Assembly: GCA_038496675.1 (NCBI GenBank)
Contig: CM076655.1
Coordinates: 20,264,005 to 20,328,004, forward strand
From: Rachycentron canadum
Taxonomy: Eukaryota > Chordata > Actinopteri > Carangiformes > Rachycentridae
DNA: 64,000 nucleotides
Direction of reading: 5' to 3'
In this document: positions 1 to 13,300 of the stretch, one piece after another
Position numbering within the stretch: position 1 is the stretch's first letter
Layout: each line of letters starts with the position of its first letter
Notes under the pieces: generated by a model
Databases searched by the model: none
Told to the model about the DNA's origin: nothing
Seen by the model: the letters and a program-made list of their open reading frames with translations, nothing else
Program-made: the position numbers and the translations under genes

Positions 1-1403
1 TCTCTTCTTTAGATCCTCATATTTAACATTATTGCCATACATAGCACATATAATATTCACAAATTGAAAATACAGTCTTGAACTGCTGATAAACTTTTCA
101 TACAACCAGCATCTGTATACAAATATAAAATCCCTCATCTAAGTGGTCTCCTATTGAAAATACACAAGCCATGTGTTTTTTAAATATAAAATTTTGAAGC
201 AGACATAATTTTCAATGGATCAAATGGAATTTGATCCCATTAGTGAGTGAATCACTGCCAATATTATATATACGTTATTATAAAATATCCAGACAGCAAA
301 GCATTAAGCCTTTAGTGACATGGGCAGAATGTAAACAGCATTTTAATAGTAAATCTTTTCTGACTGCTTTCCACTTCTGTATTGCTCACATGTTGTCTAC
401 AAGTGTGCTCAGATGTTACACAATGTGAATATTCACTGAAATTAATTTTCACTCAGCAAATCACTTCTCACGGCGCTGTGGGATTCCAGGCATCACAGGA
501 CTGAGCAGTGACATGAATTCACAAACAAAAAAAATGACAACATAAATTGTCAGAGAGGGTTGTAAATTGTTAATTTATACATTGATTGCTAACAAGTAAG
601 CTCCTTGTCTCAGTACAAGCACCACCAAGGGCAAATGCATGTCTTTTCTCTGACTTCAATGTAATTGTTGTGCCATTGAAACTAGTTTTGTGTTCAGCTT
701 TTGCACCTTTGTCGAGAGACACTGCACAAGAGCATCATAGACGCTGATAAACGTGTGCATCTCTGTTTTTAATTGCCTTTTAAAAATCCAGCGAGACACC
801 CTGTTCACCTAAGTGTTTGAAATTAAACGTCTGACTTGTGTTTGTGCAGCTTGCTGTGCAGGAAGGTTTTGCTGAAGAGAGACTTCAGCTCCAGGAGCTG
901 GCAGTGCTGTTGCCTGGCAACCAGTTGTATAGTCTCAGACCAGAGCTGCAGCATCAAAAATATGAACCCACTCTTTTTAAATGACCAAACTGGGAGTTTC
1001 CTCTCTGCCAATCTGGCATTCAAGCGTCCCCGTAGCCGTGGACTGTTTCGTTTGACTTGCTTCCAAACAGCTTTTTAGAGATGTGTCCGATCCATAAACA
1101 TAATATTCTTTAATTTACTCAAAATGTAAAATCAGTTAATGATTTCTGGCAACACCCATGTTCTTTACACTCCCTCTGGCTTTTGGGCATTTCACCCTTA
1201 TGTCACTTTTTTGTCACAGATACACTCGCAGACTGACTTCATGTGCCAACATTCAGATTTGAAATCGGTCACCACACTTTGTAATTTCTCACATTACTAC
1301 AGTTTTTTGTTGGCTGGACTACAACAGTGGGGCCTGTCATATAAATGTCTCTGACTCTGACTCACTGATAAGGTTAGACCATTGGTCGTTGCTCTTTTAT
1401 CAA

Positions 1404-1455
1404 CATTTACTCATTTTAGTTGATGCTTTGATCCAAAGCAAGTTACAAATGAGGA
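1404..1455 (-). mobile_element. SINE/LINE tail fragment
   Basis: The plus strand reads CATTTACTCATTTTAGTTGATGC, TTTGATCCAAAGCAAGTTACAAATGAGG. It is the reverse complement of the 'CTTTGGATAAAAGCGTCTGCTAAATG'-type tail shared by many teleost SINEs. Only the tail is recognisable. Confidence 0.5.
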
Positions 1456-2099
1456 ACAGGAGGAGACATTGGTGTATTAGGTACTTCATTAATTCAAAAG
1501 AATTTGCAATCTTTGTCACAAAGTTAACAGAATTTAATGAACCATTTATTAACTTTTTAAAATAAAACATGCATGGTTGGAAGAAGAGAGTTGCCAGAGT
1601 TGCCAGAATTGCCCTAGGAGGATGACGTCAGGCTCACACTCGCGGCTCAACAGGCACACCTCTCAATGCTGACCACATAGCAGCTGATGAGCCTCTAATT
1701 TTCTCTCAGAGTGAGAATTTTACAAGCAAATATAACCAAAATCACAGCACAGCTGATTGTCTGGGAAATGGCCGGGACCACAGGTTAACGTAAAATCTTA
1801 ATGGACCACACTTAATTCGAAAAAATATGGCATAATAACAAAATAATGCATCTGAGCATGGAAGTTCCCCCTTGACTCAGTTTGTGTGGTAAAACTAAAC
1901 TAAACTCAGCTCTGTTTGTTGAAGATTTCTATCAGATGTGATTTGATAGCTTTGATAGCAAGTAAATGCACTTTTGATTTGTTATATTTTTTGTCAAATA
2001 CAAATTAAAACCTGCAACATGTGGATGGATGTAAGTCACCAGTTTGATGCCCTGAATTTAGATTTTGAAGTGAAGTGGCCATTTATATTTTGCACACAT

Positions 2100-2850
2100 T
2101 TGCAAACTTTACTGTCACACTCCAGTGCTCCCAATGTTTTTACCTGCCTGTGTTTCCTCTTGTGTCCCCTCCCCTGTGTGTTTCTTTACTCCAGGTGATC
2201 CAGTGGAGGTGTGGTCACTAGAGCAGATTATTGTCACACCTGCAATAACCCATCACCTGCAATATTTCAACCCTGGTCTTTCCTCCATTCATTGCCAGAT
2301 TGTTCTGCCTGCCACAGTGGTAGAGGCACTCTTGGCCGCTCTGTTTAGTTTAGAGTAACTTTTGTGTCTCTTCTTCCCCGCCTCTAACCTGTGCTCCACT
2401 GTTCCATGTGCTGTCTGCTGCTACTCACCTGGCCACGCCACACTGCCACCACTTCCTCACTCACCCAGTTGCCTCCAGTTGTCCTCCTGGTCACGAGCCA
2501 CTCCACTCACCTGAAGCCTCCCATCACCCTCACCGCCTGGATCCTCCAGTCACCACCCATCTCTGCCCGTTCATTTCCCCTCACTACCACATTACAATAC
2601 TTTGCACCTAATCCTGCTGGTCTCTGTGTCAGTCTCTGCTCTGGAGTCAAAAAGAAAAGCTCTGAAAGTTACACTTTACTATCCTGTTAACTCCTATTAG
2701 CTTGAGAGCTGTCAGGAAGTGGACATGTTACTTGATGTTAACAGAAGTGACACAGCAAACAGTTGATGAGCACTGCGATGCAAAATGTCTGCACCCACTG
2801 AACTATACGTGACAGTATTTTGTGGTGCTGCTAAAGCTAAAGCTTTCAAT
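2100..2850 (+). repeat. C/T-rich segment resembling a degenerate retroelement region
   Basis: Pyrimidine-rich sequence is followed by CCATTCATTGCCAGATTGTTCTG, GCTGGTCTCTGTGTCAGTCTCTGCTCTGG and CGTGACAGTATTTTGTGGTGCTGCTAAAGC. These words recall dispersed teleost repeats. Open frames of up to 99 codons here reflect the skewed composition, not coding capacity. Confidence 0.3.
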
Positions 2851-3246
2851 AAACCAAAGAAAAGCAGAATAAGGTTCTGGGCTTCAAGAAGGAATCCTGT
2901 GAGAGCTGCAGGGCAAAGTGAGAAGTGTTCTTTCTGGCAGTGTCTCTTTGTGGTCTGAGGTGTATTCTCATGTGTATGTTTACCCTAAATTTGTGCAACA
3001 GCTACTGCTGAGTAGTTTTAAGCAGCAATATTCATTTTTTTAATGATAAACTTAGTCTGCTTAGTCTAATCTGTCGATAGTTGGATGTAACGTCATTTGT
3101 TGTCTACTTGATTCACAGGGTATGCCACTGATATGTAAGTGCTTGACTGTGTGAGAGAGACAGGAGCTATCATTGTCAGCCTATCAATAATTCACAAATG
3201 ATCCTGCCAAGTATGATGGCAGTGCAAGTCTTTTTCAACCACTGTG

Positions 3247-3289
3247 CCCTCAGGCAGCTTTTCAGTCTCATTTATGTGCTGCCTGAGGG
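3247..3289. repeat. 12-bp GC-rich inverted repeat, 19-nt loop
   Basis: The arms are CCCTCAGGCAGC (3247-3258) and GCTGCCTGAGGG (3278-3289). It is a stable hairpin in AT-rich surroundings. Flanks pair poorly, so a microRNA precursor is not well supported. Confidence 0.85.
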
Positions 3290-3572
3290 GGATGTTTGCA
3301 TATAGTAACTCTGCTTATAGAGGCAGTCTCTCCTGTGGGCTAAGTCAGGTTGCCTATTACCATAGCAACACTATTTCCAAGAAAGCTAGAGTGGGGCTTT
3401 GAACAGACAAGCAGGCTGTTGCACCATCTCTGCCAGTCATTTGCAACTATGCCTATCTGATCAAAGACAAAGAAGCCGCTTTATTAATTAATAACGCCTT
3501 GACACAAGGGCATGACATCTGCAGTATCTGAGGATGGTCTATTCACTGCACAAATTAGTTTAAATTCAAATT

Positions 3573-3597
3573 AAACTATTAAAAGTTTTAATAGTTT
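3573..3597. repeat. perfect 12-bp inverted repeat, 1-nt centre
   Basis: The arms are AAACTATTAAAA (3573-3584) and TTTTAATAGTTT (3586-3597). It overlaps a second, imperfect palindrome just to the left (TAGTTTAAATT/AAATTAAACTA). Confidence 0.9.
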
Positions 3598-6500
3598 TGC
3601 TGTTGTGTTTATTAACGTCCTGTCAACTGGATGTTGCAGACATTAATAGTGTATTTAAAGGGTTAAATGTCTAATATTCAGTTAACAGATATTTGTGTGT
3701 TGATTCAGTGGTTTCAATATCTGGTTCATATTTTTGACACATGGCGGCAGTGTGCACATCATCCCTCAAGTATGTAAAAAAAAAAAAAAATGCCACTTGA
3801 TATGCATGAGAAAGTGTTTGCAGTGTTCACTGGAAAAAAAAAAAAAAGACTTTTTCCCATCCTTCCACTGCAGTAAATATGTCATGTAGCTGCAGTATTT
3901 TATCTAGTGTAGTTCAGATGGAGTAAACTAAGAATACAGTGCTGAAAATCTGCTCATTTTCTCACGATTAAGAAGACCATTCTTGGTTATTTTCCTTTCG
4001 AACCAGCACAGATGTGGACACGGAGTGGTCAGCGCTCCAGTGGTCAGGGGTGTGGCCGACAGCACGGAGGAGTTTGTTTTAATATGTCCACTTGGAAAAT
4101 CCTCAGGGGAAATATCATGGATTCTGCTGCAGCTGTTTCACTGTGTTTGCATGCTTGGAATTGGGGTTGGGCCCTTTGATCTAAATGAAAATGCACCGCT
4201 GAGGTTTGCAGTCTGGGCGAGTTCTAGCTCTGCTCAGAGAGCAAATCAGTAACCGTTCCCACCTCCGGATTTTCCCAGGTTCCCCTGCAGAGTCTACCTT
4301 CTGTGATCAGAGACATGGGAATACCACGGCCCGTCGCCTTGATCCATCTCTCTCTTGGCACAACCAGCGTCCATTTGGCATCTACAGTGGAAATACTCTG
4401 AGTCGGTGCCAGCAGTGGCAGACAACCAATGCCTGCATGCTTCCTCCCACAGACTTCATCTTTATTTTGACTCTGCTCTATCATCAGTCTGTAGTTTCAG
4501 AAAATACTGGATTGTTTTTTTGTAAAATAACTAAAAAATCAGTCAAACAACTGAACATTTAACACAAGAAAAAGTGCAAAATCAGCCATATCTTGGCTAT
4601 GAAACAAATAACCACTGTGGCTGTTGTCTTACAATCAAACTGCACAAGCAAATGCAAAGTTTCTATCACGGCAGACTCTTGAGATTAAACTACAAGTGGC
4701 TAATTGATAATGCTGCAATGCTGCCAAATACAAAATGGACAGACTAAGCATGAAAATGTATCTCAGTCTGATATAGTTCCTCTGACACCACACAGACCTT
4801 TACTGCACACTATTGACCTTAGTGATGCTTGGAGAGACTGAGCCTCTGGTCACTGACTGTGGTCTGTCTGGCTTTGCCCTCTGTTGATGCTCTGAGCTCT
4901 GTTTGACTGCTCACACACAGCACTGGCTCCCCTTGTATCCATGGGGATGGCCAGACACTTAGTTTTATTGGGTTAGGTCAGGAAACCATTGCCTGCAACA
5001 CCTTTCAGGTTCATGTTTTTACAGCAGAGTAGGAAACTTATATTTCCCCAGAAGGCAAACCATGGTCTCATGATCTAATTTTATTTCCCTTTCCCTCTGT
5101 CTGTTGGAAACTGAAATCAGGCCCAATCAAATAGGACAGTATTATTTTTCTTATTCTCTGTCTGCACTAGATATTGATTGGCTTATTTTTCTGTTGGTGC
5201 GGTGGCTTATGTTGGTCAGAATTGTATCCTGTACAAGCTTCTACGTGTTATTTTTCCTAATGCTTCATGTTGTTTAAGTTGTTAAGCTTCATTTATTGAG
5301 ACTTTACCTGCAATCTAGGACAGAAACTAATGATCACATAATCAGACATAAAAATTCAATCTCTAATATCATATATAATTATGAAAATATCTTCATATAA
5401 GAGGGATGAATGAATGGAATTAGTGTAGAAACTCAGGTTGTGTTGAGGTGTATTCCAGGTGTAGTTGGGGCCACTGCAAAACATTTTCAAGTGTTCGTAC
5501 ATGCCTTGAAATGAAGTCAAATTGAATGACATGGTCCTAAATTAAAACACAAATATGCTTGTATCTTCTTGATGTTGATGATGACCATTGGACTCTTCAG
5601 TCAATGACTCACAATGGTGAGTGCACCAGATATTTTCACCCTGATGCAGGTACTTTAAGGTTATGGCAACAGCAATAAGAAGAAAACCTCTTGAAGAAGA
5701 ATCCAATTCAATTCAAAAAAGAAATATTTATGTATAGTAAAGACTGCAGGATTCAGTATTGATCATTGTGAGACACATATTTCAAGGGGTTTATTTAAGA
5801 CAGAGGAAGAGGAAGCAATTGTCAAAACACATTGGAAGCAACTTTTATGATAAAATGTTGTAACATTATCAAAATCACAATGTCTCAAAGTCTAATGTTT
5901 GTTTTTGAAATCTTTTTCTCCACGAACCTGGTTTGGATGTTAGATGATAGCACCATGACAGTTAATTTCATACAAAAACCCAATAGGTACAAATTAAAAC
6001 ATTTGTCTTTGACATCAGATTGATAAAACATCAGATCAATGACCTATTCTCAAATGTAGTTCCTGATTTGGCTATTTTCCATTATATTACCAGATTTTGG
6101 ACGTTTGTCAGCATTTCCATATTCTAATACAACATTGTAAATGTCAACTGCAAAACAGATGTTTTGTCTACACCAGCCCTTTTTATTACTAGACATTTAC
6201 AGCCAAGTTAAAGCCAATATTGTAAGTGTGAATTAATTACACTATTATTACATTACATTAATATTTGTAGCTGGTGCTGCTGATGGTGATTTATGAAGAA
6301 TATAACAATTTGTTTAAAAGAATTTAAAAAGCTGTAGTATGCCTGTATTAGCAGATCTGTAGTAAAACTGCTGCTGCACTTATTTTCCTGGCCTTAAGGT
6401 GGCACATGTTGATATGTGTCTGGGTCTGAACTCTGCTGTTGTTCTGTTTATTTTAAGAAGTATCTCATTATTTATTTTTGTTGCTCTTGTTGCTTAGTTT

Positions 6501-7779
6501 CTGTGATTTCTTCTCCTCAAATGATCATTTCTCCAGAGAGTTAGGAACATGTGTTGGGTAATATAAACAAAAAGTCTAAAAACTAAGATGCTGAAACAAT
6601 TTGTGACAATCTGTCTAGTCAAAATAATGTATTTCACAATCTTGTCATTTTGCATGAAAACAAAATGACCTATGACCAACATCAAATTTTCCCTGCTCAA
6701 AATTGCCACAATAAACATATTGATTTCATGTGGCACAAGTCCTTAAGCAGTTATGCAATAATGATGATGGCAGTTTAACTGTTAAAACTAGTCAGTGGTC
6801 CAGGTATTGGCTGCCATTTTTACAGGCACACTTTCTTATAACACACTAAAATTCTGCGAGCGCATCTGAGACATCAACAGAACGTACAGAGGCCACACCG
6901 GCTTTCATCCCTGATAACCATCACATGGTATTGACAAGGTGAAAAGGTTTGATGTTCTTTGCCTTTGGGCAGCCTTACATTAGAAATGTCTACAGGGGGC
7001 TTTCAGGACTTTGTGTAAGTGTTATAAGATGAAAGTGCTGCATGGTAAATGCACCATTCACATCTTTTACCCATAAAGCAAACAGCATCTGACTTACACT
7101 ACCCTGAAGCTGTTTCCTCATTAAATACAGACTCCTACCACAGATGCATTAAGTTGTAAATGAGGTAGCTGAGCTGAGGTCTTCTTAAATGAAAACTCCC
7201 ATCACATTTGCCACAGTAATATTCAGTAGATCTATTACAAGGGTTCATGGGTATGAATTAGCAGCACCTCATACATCATGAAGCGTTGTAAAAACCCCAA
7301 ACACATGGGGAGGTGAAGCTTTTATCAATTAGATGGAATGTAAATAATTGTTTCGCGGTTAAAATATTTACAAACCGCCTCACTCACTTGTGAAGTTGAA
7401 AGCAAAGTCGGGACCTCACAAGCTACTTAAGACACTGTGGGCTATGCCTGCTCAAGCTAAACTCTCCATGAGCCAAGCAGCAAAGAGCCAATAAAAACAG
7501 CCTCATTTAAGCTGCAGTTACTTGGCCCACTGTGCTCTCAGATGAAAACAGCCTCTACGCCTCATCAGTTTCATGCAGTGCTGTGCATGTACAGTGTGCA
7601 AGCTGGGCAAAAAATCATAGTTGAATATAAAGAGAAGTCAGTACTTTGCTTTGAACAGTCAATATGAATTACAGGATGCCTGAACCCATCTTAAATGATC
7701 ACAATTTAATACGTTTAAAGTAGTGATTTCATTTCCATTAGGAATCTATTTAACAACTGATGTCAACATGTCATCATAT

Positions 7780-8110
7780 CATCAATCCATCATCTAAACT
7801 GCTTGTCCGTGCAGGGGGATGGAGCCAATCCCAGCTGACATTGGGCTAGGAGGACCCTGGAAAGGTCTCTGGTCTGTCGCAGGTCTAACATATAGGAACA
7901 TACAGAGGCAAACCACCATTCATGGTCACACTCACACCTACAGGCAATTTAGAGGTCACCACCAACCTAAGGTTCATGTCTTTAGACTGTGGGAGGAAGC
8001 CAGAGTACCTAGAGGGAACACAAGAAGATGCCAACTCTGCACAGGAAGGCCCCAGACCTGGACTTTGTACCCAGACCCTTCTTGCTGTGAGGCAACAGGC
8101 TGTAATCATA
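7780..8110 (+). repeat. teleost interspersed repeat, near full-length copy
   Basis: It begins with ATCAATCCATCATCTAAACTGCTTGTCC and continues through GGATGGAGCCAATCCCAGCTGACATTGGG, GGTCACACTCACACCTACAGGC, GTCTTTAGACTGTGGGAGGAAGCC and CTTCTTGCTGTGAGGCAACAG. This order is characteristic of a very common fish repeat. ORFs inside it are chance frames. Confidence 0.75.
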
Positions 8111-10149
8111 CCACACATTACTAAAAACATCAACTACATATTTGCCATTTCATTATTGACAATTTCAATCCTTTGTTGAACATTTCTATGGATTACTGAA
8201 TGTCTCAGCATGTATTTTGTGACTGTTATGACAGAATCATAAGCACTTAAATATTATTTTATTTTATACTTGATCAATCGGCAACCTCTGTTTGTACCTT
8301 CATTACGCTTAAGCTCTTCAAACTTGTGAAATAATTTCAAAATCCCATTCTTGAGAAACTCTTTTTGTTTGTAAAACGTTTACAGGTCGGAATTACGTGA
8401 CAGCAGTCGTACATCACCGATGCACAAGCCCTGTCACGCTACTTTGACCTATCTAAGCCAATAGTCAGGGAGGCTTTGATGCCTTTTCAGACAAAGAGAA
8501 GGTGGATAATGTTTTTAGAAGATCGGCACTTAATAATTCTGTTGCAGTTTTATATTAGATGTTTGATCTTATCTCCGGCAGACTTCAAAGACATTTTTAT
8601 TAGAAAACTTCAGCAGATGACGCAGTACAAAAAGCCATGCAGTGCATTAAATGCCAGATAGTCTCCAGACAAAAAGAAACCAAGGCAAACTCTTTGAGAT
8701 TGAGGGGTGTGTTTTGCCATTTTTACATCAAAGGTTTATCTCTTACAACATATATTGAAATCCTGATTGCAAACCTCATGGTAATGTTTCCAAAGGAAAA
8801 TAGGAGATCACCTGCAACAACAAAAGATTGCACCGTTTTTCTGAAATGATCATTTCTACTGAATAATCACTACAGCTGCACCACATTACTGACTAAACAT
8901 GATGCAATTGTTTCAGTAATTGCCACATGCATTGCAGCAACTGTGGACACAGTTTTCCATTATATTTATGTTTCTGTGTATTTTTTTTTTTTTTTTCAGA
9001 GACCGATGACTAGGAAGAAGAGATTCTGTGTTAATATTTAATTCAGGAGTTCCACAACAGGCAGTTTGATATTTACTGCAGGACAGTTATATCTTTCCCT
9101 GTTAAAGCCACTACATCTTCTAAATTTTGAGATTGTAGTGAGCAAGATAGCTATTCATTTTAGATAATTTATTTATTGTGCTAACTTAATGCTCCCTGCA
9201 TGTCCAGAGCTCTGGAGAAGAATGTGGCTCAAGGACATGGCAGCTTTTCAAAATCCATTGTCAGAGAGGTGTTTGCAGACATTTCATAGAACAATAGCAA
9301 ACACTCTCAGACGTCTCAGTTGCATTTGGTGGAAAACGTGTACACAATAACTCTGCTCCAGCACAGTGACCGGCTCTTTCAGAGTCTGCATTGCTAGACC
9401 AAACACATCATAACAGCATGATAAAGTCTGTCCTGTTTCAGTGTAGCCTTATTTTGCCTCAATTTGGCACATCCTGCGATATAGCCTTATGCCTCGAGAT
9501 GATTCTGTTGCAGAACTCTTAAAGATAGTGCCTCACAGATCCAACTGATCTCTCTCAGTCTCATTCTCCCTCTGATATATCAGCTCAACGTATGGGACCG
9601 ATATCAGTGCTCTCTTTTCCCAAATTCAAAATCAGTACATCTCATTTAAATGAATGTTATCCTATGTAAGGTAACACAAGGTTATGTTGGTAGTAAAAAC
9701 TCAGTCAGTGACCTGCCGTGATTGAATGGGTGCAACTGATTGAAGAAACACTGAAGCTTATAATGAACTGCACTTAATGTGAATCCATCGAGTCGTGGCC
9801 AATGCCCAATTTGCTAAGTCAGGTAATTACTGGCACAGAAACCAATCTGGGCTACTGGATGGTGCACACCCCTCCCTTTGCCCATTTGAGGGAAACTTCC
9901 TGTTGATTTCTGGAGGATAAAGATGTAATTTCAGCCTCTTTTAGGAGGGAGGTGCACGTTTAGCTGCATTTTTTAGTTAACTGTCAGTTTCATTTAAAAT
10001 CAGTATGCAACTAATCAAGTTTTCCTTATTAGAGTGGAAGTGAATTCAAAATGACTTTACATTGATCTTGGTATAACTCAACAGTTTGATACTGCACTGA
10101 AGGCACCACTTTGTGTTGTTGGGTCACTTTACAAACTTTACTGAAGTGG

Positions 10150-10305
10150 GGTGACTGATAGCTGAGTGGTTAGGGTGGATACTATGTGGAGGCAAATTGT
10201 TGCTGCTTTGATTCCTGACCGATTTGACTCATTTCTGTCATTCCCCCTGTCTCTTTCCTGTCTCTCTACACTGGCCTATCAAATAATTAAGGAATAAAAT
10301 TGCCA
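10150..10305 (+). mobile_element. tRNA-derived SINE-like element
   Basis: GATAGCTGAGTGGTTAGGGTGG resembles a tRNA A-box head, and TTTGATTCCTGACC a degraded B box. The 3' part, CCCCCTGTCTCTTTCCTGTC then TCTCTACACTGGCCTATCAAATAA, matches the body and end of a common fish SINE. The boundaries are approximate. Confidence 0.65.
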
Positions 10306-13300
10306 AAAATGACAAAACGTGATTTAGGCACAATGCAGTGGTGTAGCAATGACCATCTATGGGGCATAGGAGTGAGGAGTACATAAGCATGTTAGAAATT
10401 TATTTGGGTAATGTCCTTTCATGACCAATTGGGGACATGTCCTCAGCATGGTGCTGGGATTTCTGGAGGCTCAGTGGGCTTGTTGATATGGTGATTAACT
10501 GGCCACCTAATGAACACACTGCCGGAGATATTTTTTATTTTATATAATCTATAAGCAGCCTACAACTTCTGTGACTTGGAAAGATAACAGAAGCAAAGCA
10601 TGAAATCTATCTATGAAATATTAATTAAAGAGCACCCTGAACAAATCACTTTTTCCTGGAACATGACAAGTGTGGAAGTGTAAGGTAAATGAGTCGAATA
10701 GTCACAGCTGAAAATTCACTGTATACCATCACAGGCAGTTTCTGTAAACTCGTCTCAACTTCTCAGAGGAAGACAGCTGGTGATTAAAGTGAAACGCACC
10801 CCTCAGGACCAGAGTGGACATTTGTGGATAAAAATGTTACCACAAACATAAACTTAACAGGAAAAAAATGTAAGCAAGCAAGTAAAATAAATGTGGTAGT
10901 AGTTCTGGGTTTAAAATTGTAAAATCTAGAAGGAGTCTGACTTGGTTCAAGGAACTGGCAACACAGACAAACACTTGGCATCTAATGTTGTCTTTGGTTT
11001 CCCTTCAAAGTGCATGTTACCCACCATAATGTTGCAGAAATGGTGGTATGTTCAAACATTGTTCCGTCTTCCTTAAAAGGAGACCGGCTGCTCTATGTTT
11101 ATAAGGTTATGTGATGGGAGAGTTTATTTTAGCTTCACTCAGGACTTAATTTGAAATACTTGTCTACACTGTTAACAAGCAACAGAAACAGAGAAGGGCT
11201 GACTTATTCGGAGCTCGGCTTTGGTGTGTCTCTGATTAAATAAAACAGGATATTTAAGGGCTGCCTTTAATTCCTAGTTTATGCAGTGTGCTGATTTTAA
11301 GTAAAGACAAACATTTGCTTCAGATTAGTGCCATGCTGATGCTATCAGCACTGAGTGCACTGATGTTGCGTGTTCACTGGTACCTTGCATAATTACAGCA
11401 ATCTCATGTTGAGAATTTCCAGAAGCTGAGTGACTGGAAAGTCTGCAGGAAAGAAGATGCCTGTGTCATCAGCCAAGGCTGGTTTCCTAAATTTGTACAC
11501 CTTCACTGCAAGAGCGTAAACTGATCCCATCCGTTGTGTTTTTTTTCCCACTGACCACATCAGTCGAGTAGATTTTTAAGAACTGGCTCAGCGGTGCCTC
11601 GACATGAATGGGACATTTAGAGCAGTGCTGACTGGGACCTGTGTTGTGCCTCACATGTGGTCTGTGACCCTCATTTCAAACAGTGTCGAAAAAAGAAAAC
11701 AGGATGCCCTAAACCATTTGACTCGGCCCATTTGTGCGTGTGACTAAAAGTGTGGTGATGGGGCAAGTCCAGACATGTAGAAAAGAAAATAATTCACTGA
11801 TGGTCAGAGTCTCCTGCGCCTGCTGTGTTCAGTCAATGATCTAATGCTCGGCTCTTCAAATGCAAAGCAAACTTTAAACCACAACCTTTCACACAATCCT
11901 CTCTATATATTTCAGCCTTCCTGTGAAACCAGCACATGGACTCAGGGCTCTTCGGTAAATATCACATATTCAAGTGGAAACTCTACTTTTCACATGGAGA
12001 TACTGAATCAGAGACAGTTCCTCTTAATTAAAGATTCTCTGCCATCCTTTGGGGCAATTGTCACTTCTGAGAACTTTGTAGATAAAAAGTAAAGATTAGT
12101 TCTGCTTTTTCTCTTTTATACTTTTTAATCTCTGTTTAAGAAACTCATACTTGCATAATGGTTAAAATATAATTTTTGTGTGAGTATTTTCCCCCCTTTC
12201 TCACATATGTTTAATGATGAGGCAACACACAGTGGCATTAGAAATCATCAATCTTTATCTAGTGTGTGAGAGAGAGGCCTTGTGTTTTGCTAATGCTCAA
12301 ATGTAAAAGCTAACATGAAGCGAGGTCTCTTTCTCTCTGAGGATCATGTCTTAACTAGTTGAGTAGCTGTGGTGCCTGTGTAGTGAACATAAAAAGAAAG
12401 AGGTGAAATTTGGGTAAATGTACAGCCATCATGAATTTTTTTTTTTTTGGGGAACTAAAACTTATAAAACGTGTTATGTTACATTAAAGGTCAGATATTT
12501 TATACTTCCTGGTTATTAGAAATTTTGATTTCCATAAAATTACATGTCCTTGGTTTGAAGTGAACAAAAAACCATCTTAGCATAGTTTTACATCCCCTCT
12601 CTCAGGTTTCCTTTTGCAGCTCTAGTAACAGTGGGTGTGTGACTGTTTCCTGAGAATAAAAATTTAGCAGATTTCAGGTAAACCTGAACCTAAATCCTGT
12701 GAGATTGGTTGGTGGGTCCAGGTAGGCTGAGTTTGGTTGTGACATCACAAAGATATGAAAGTCCTGACGGCTCATTTTAAGGCTCATTTCTCTGAATAGG
12801 GGCATTTCCTTGTAGACTGAGTACTTTGATACTTTCACAGCATTTGCATAGAACCTAGACTTGCTTCATGATAAAAAAAAAAAAAAAAAAAGACATGGAA
12901 ATCTGTCTGTCTACCTTTAAATAAAATTATCTTATTACAAATTATTAAAAATGCGCGTTCACTGTCCACCTCACTCTCATGTTTGTGTAATGAAAACAGT
13001 GCAAACAAAATTTGAGGAAATATACAGTAACTTATTAATAATAACATACAAGTTATATGAAGAAACTTAACCTCATCCAATCAGCCTTTGTTATGGCAGA
13101 CTATTGGAATACAGGTAAATACTCATAACAAATATGAACACAAATATGAAATGACATAAAACAAAAACATTGTGAATAAAAGCATGCTGTTTGCAGTGAT
13201 TACATCAATTTCACAAAGGAAAAACCTGCCCTCTTCATTAGAGCAAAAGTTAAACGAAGGCTTTATTCCAGGGGTTTGTAAAATTTGCTTCTTTATTTGT

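Noticed and set aside
2391..2690. 99-codon ORF in the C/T-rich segment
   Set aside because: The frame is open because of pyrimidine-rich composition; the residues (Pro, Ser, Thr, Leu) reflect this bias.
3247..3289. microRNA precursor
   Set aside because: The stem is only 12 bp and the flanks do not extend it to precursor length.
7819..8179. Several ORFs of 80-100 codons
   Set aside because: They lie entirely in the interspersed repeat at 7780-8110 and are chance frames.
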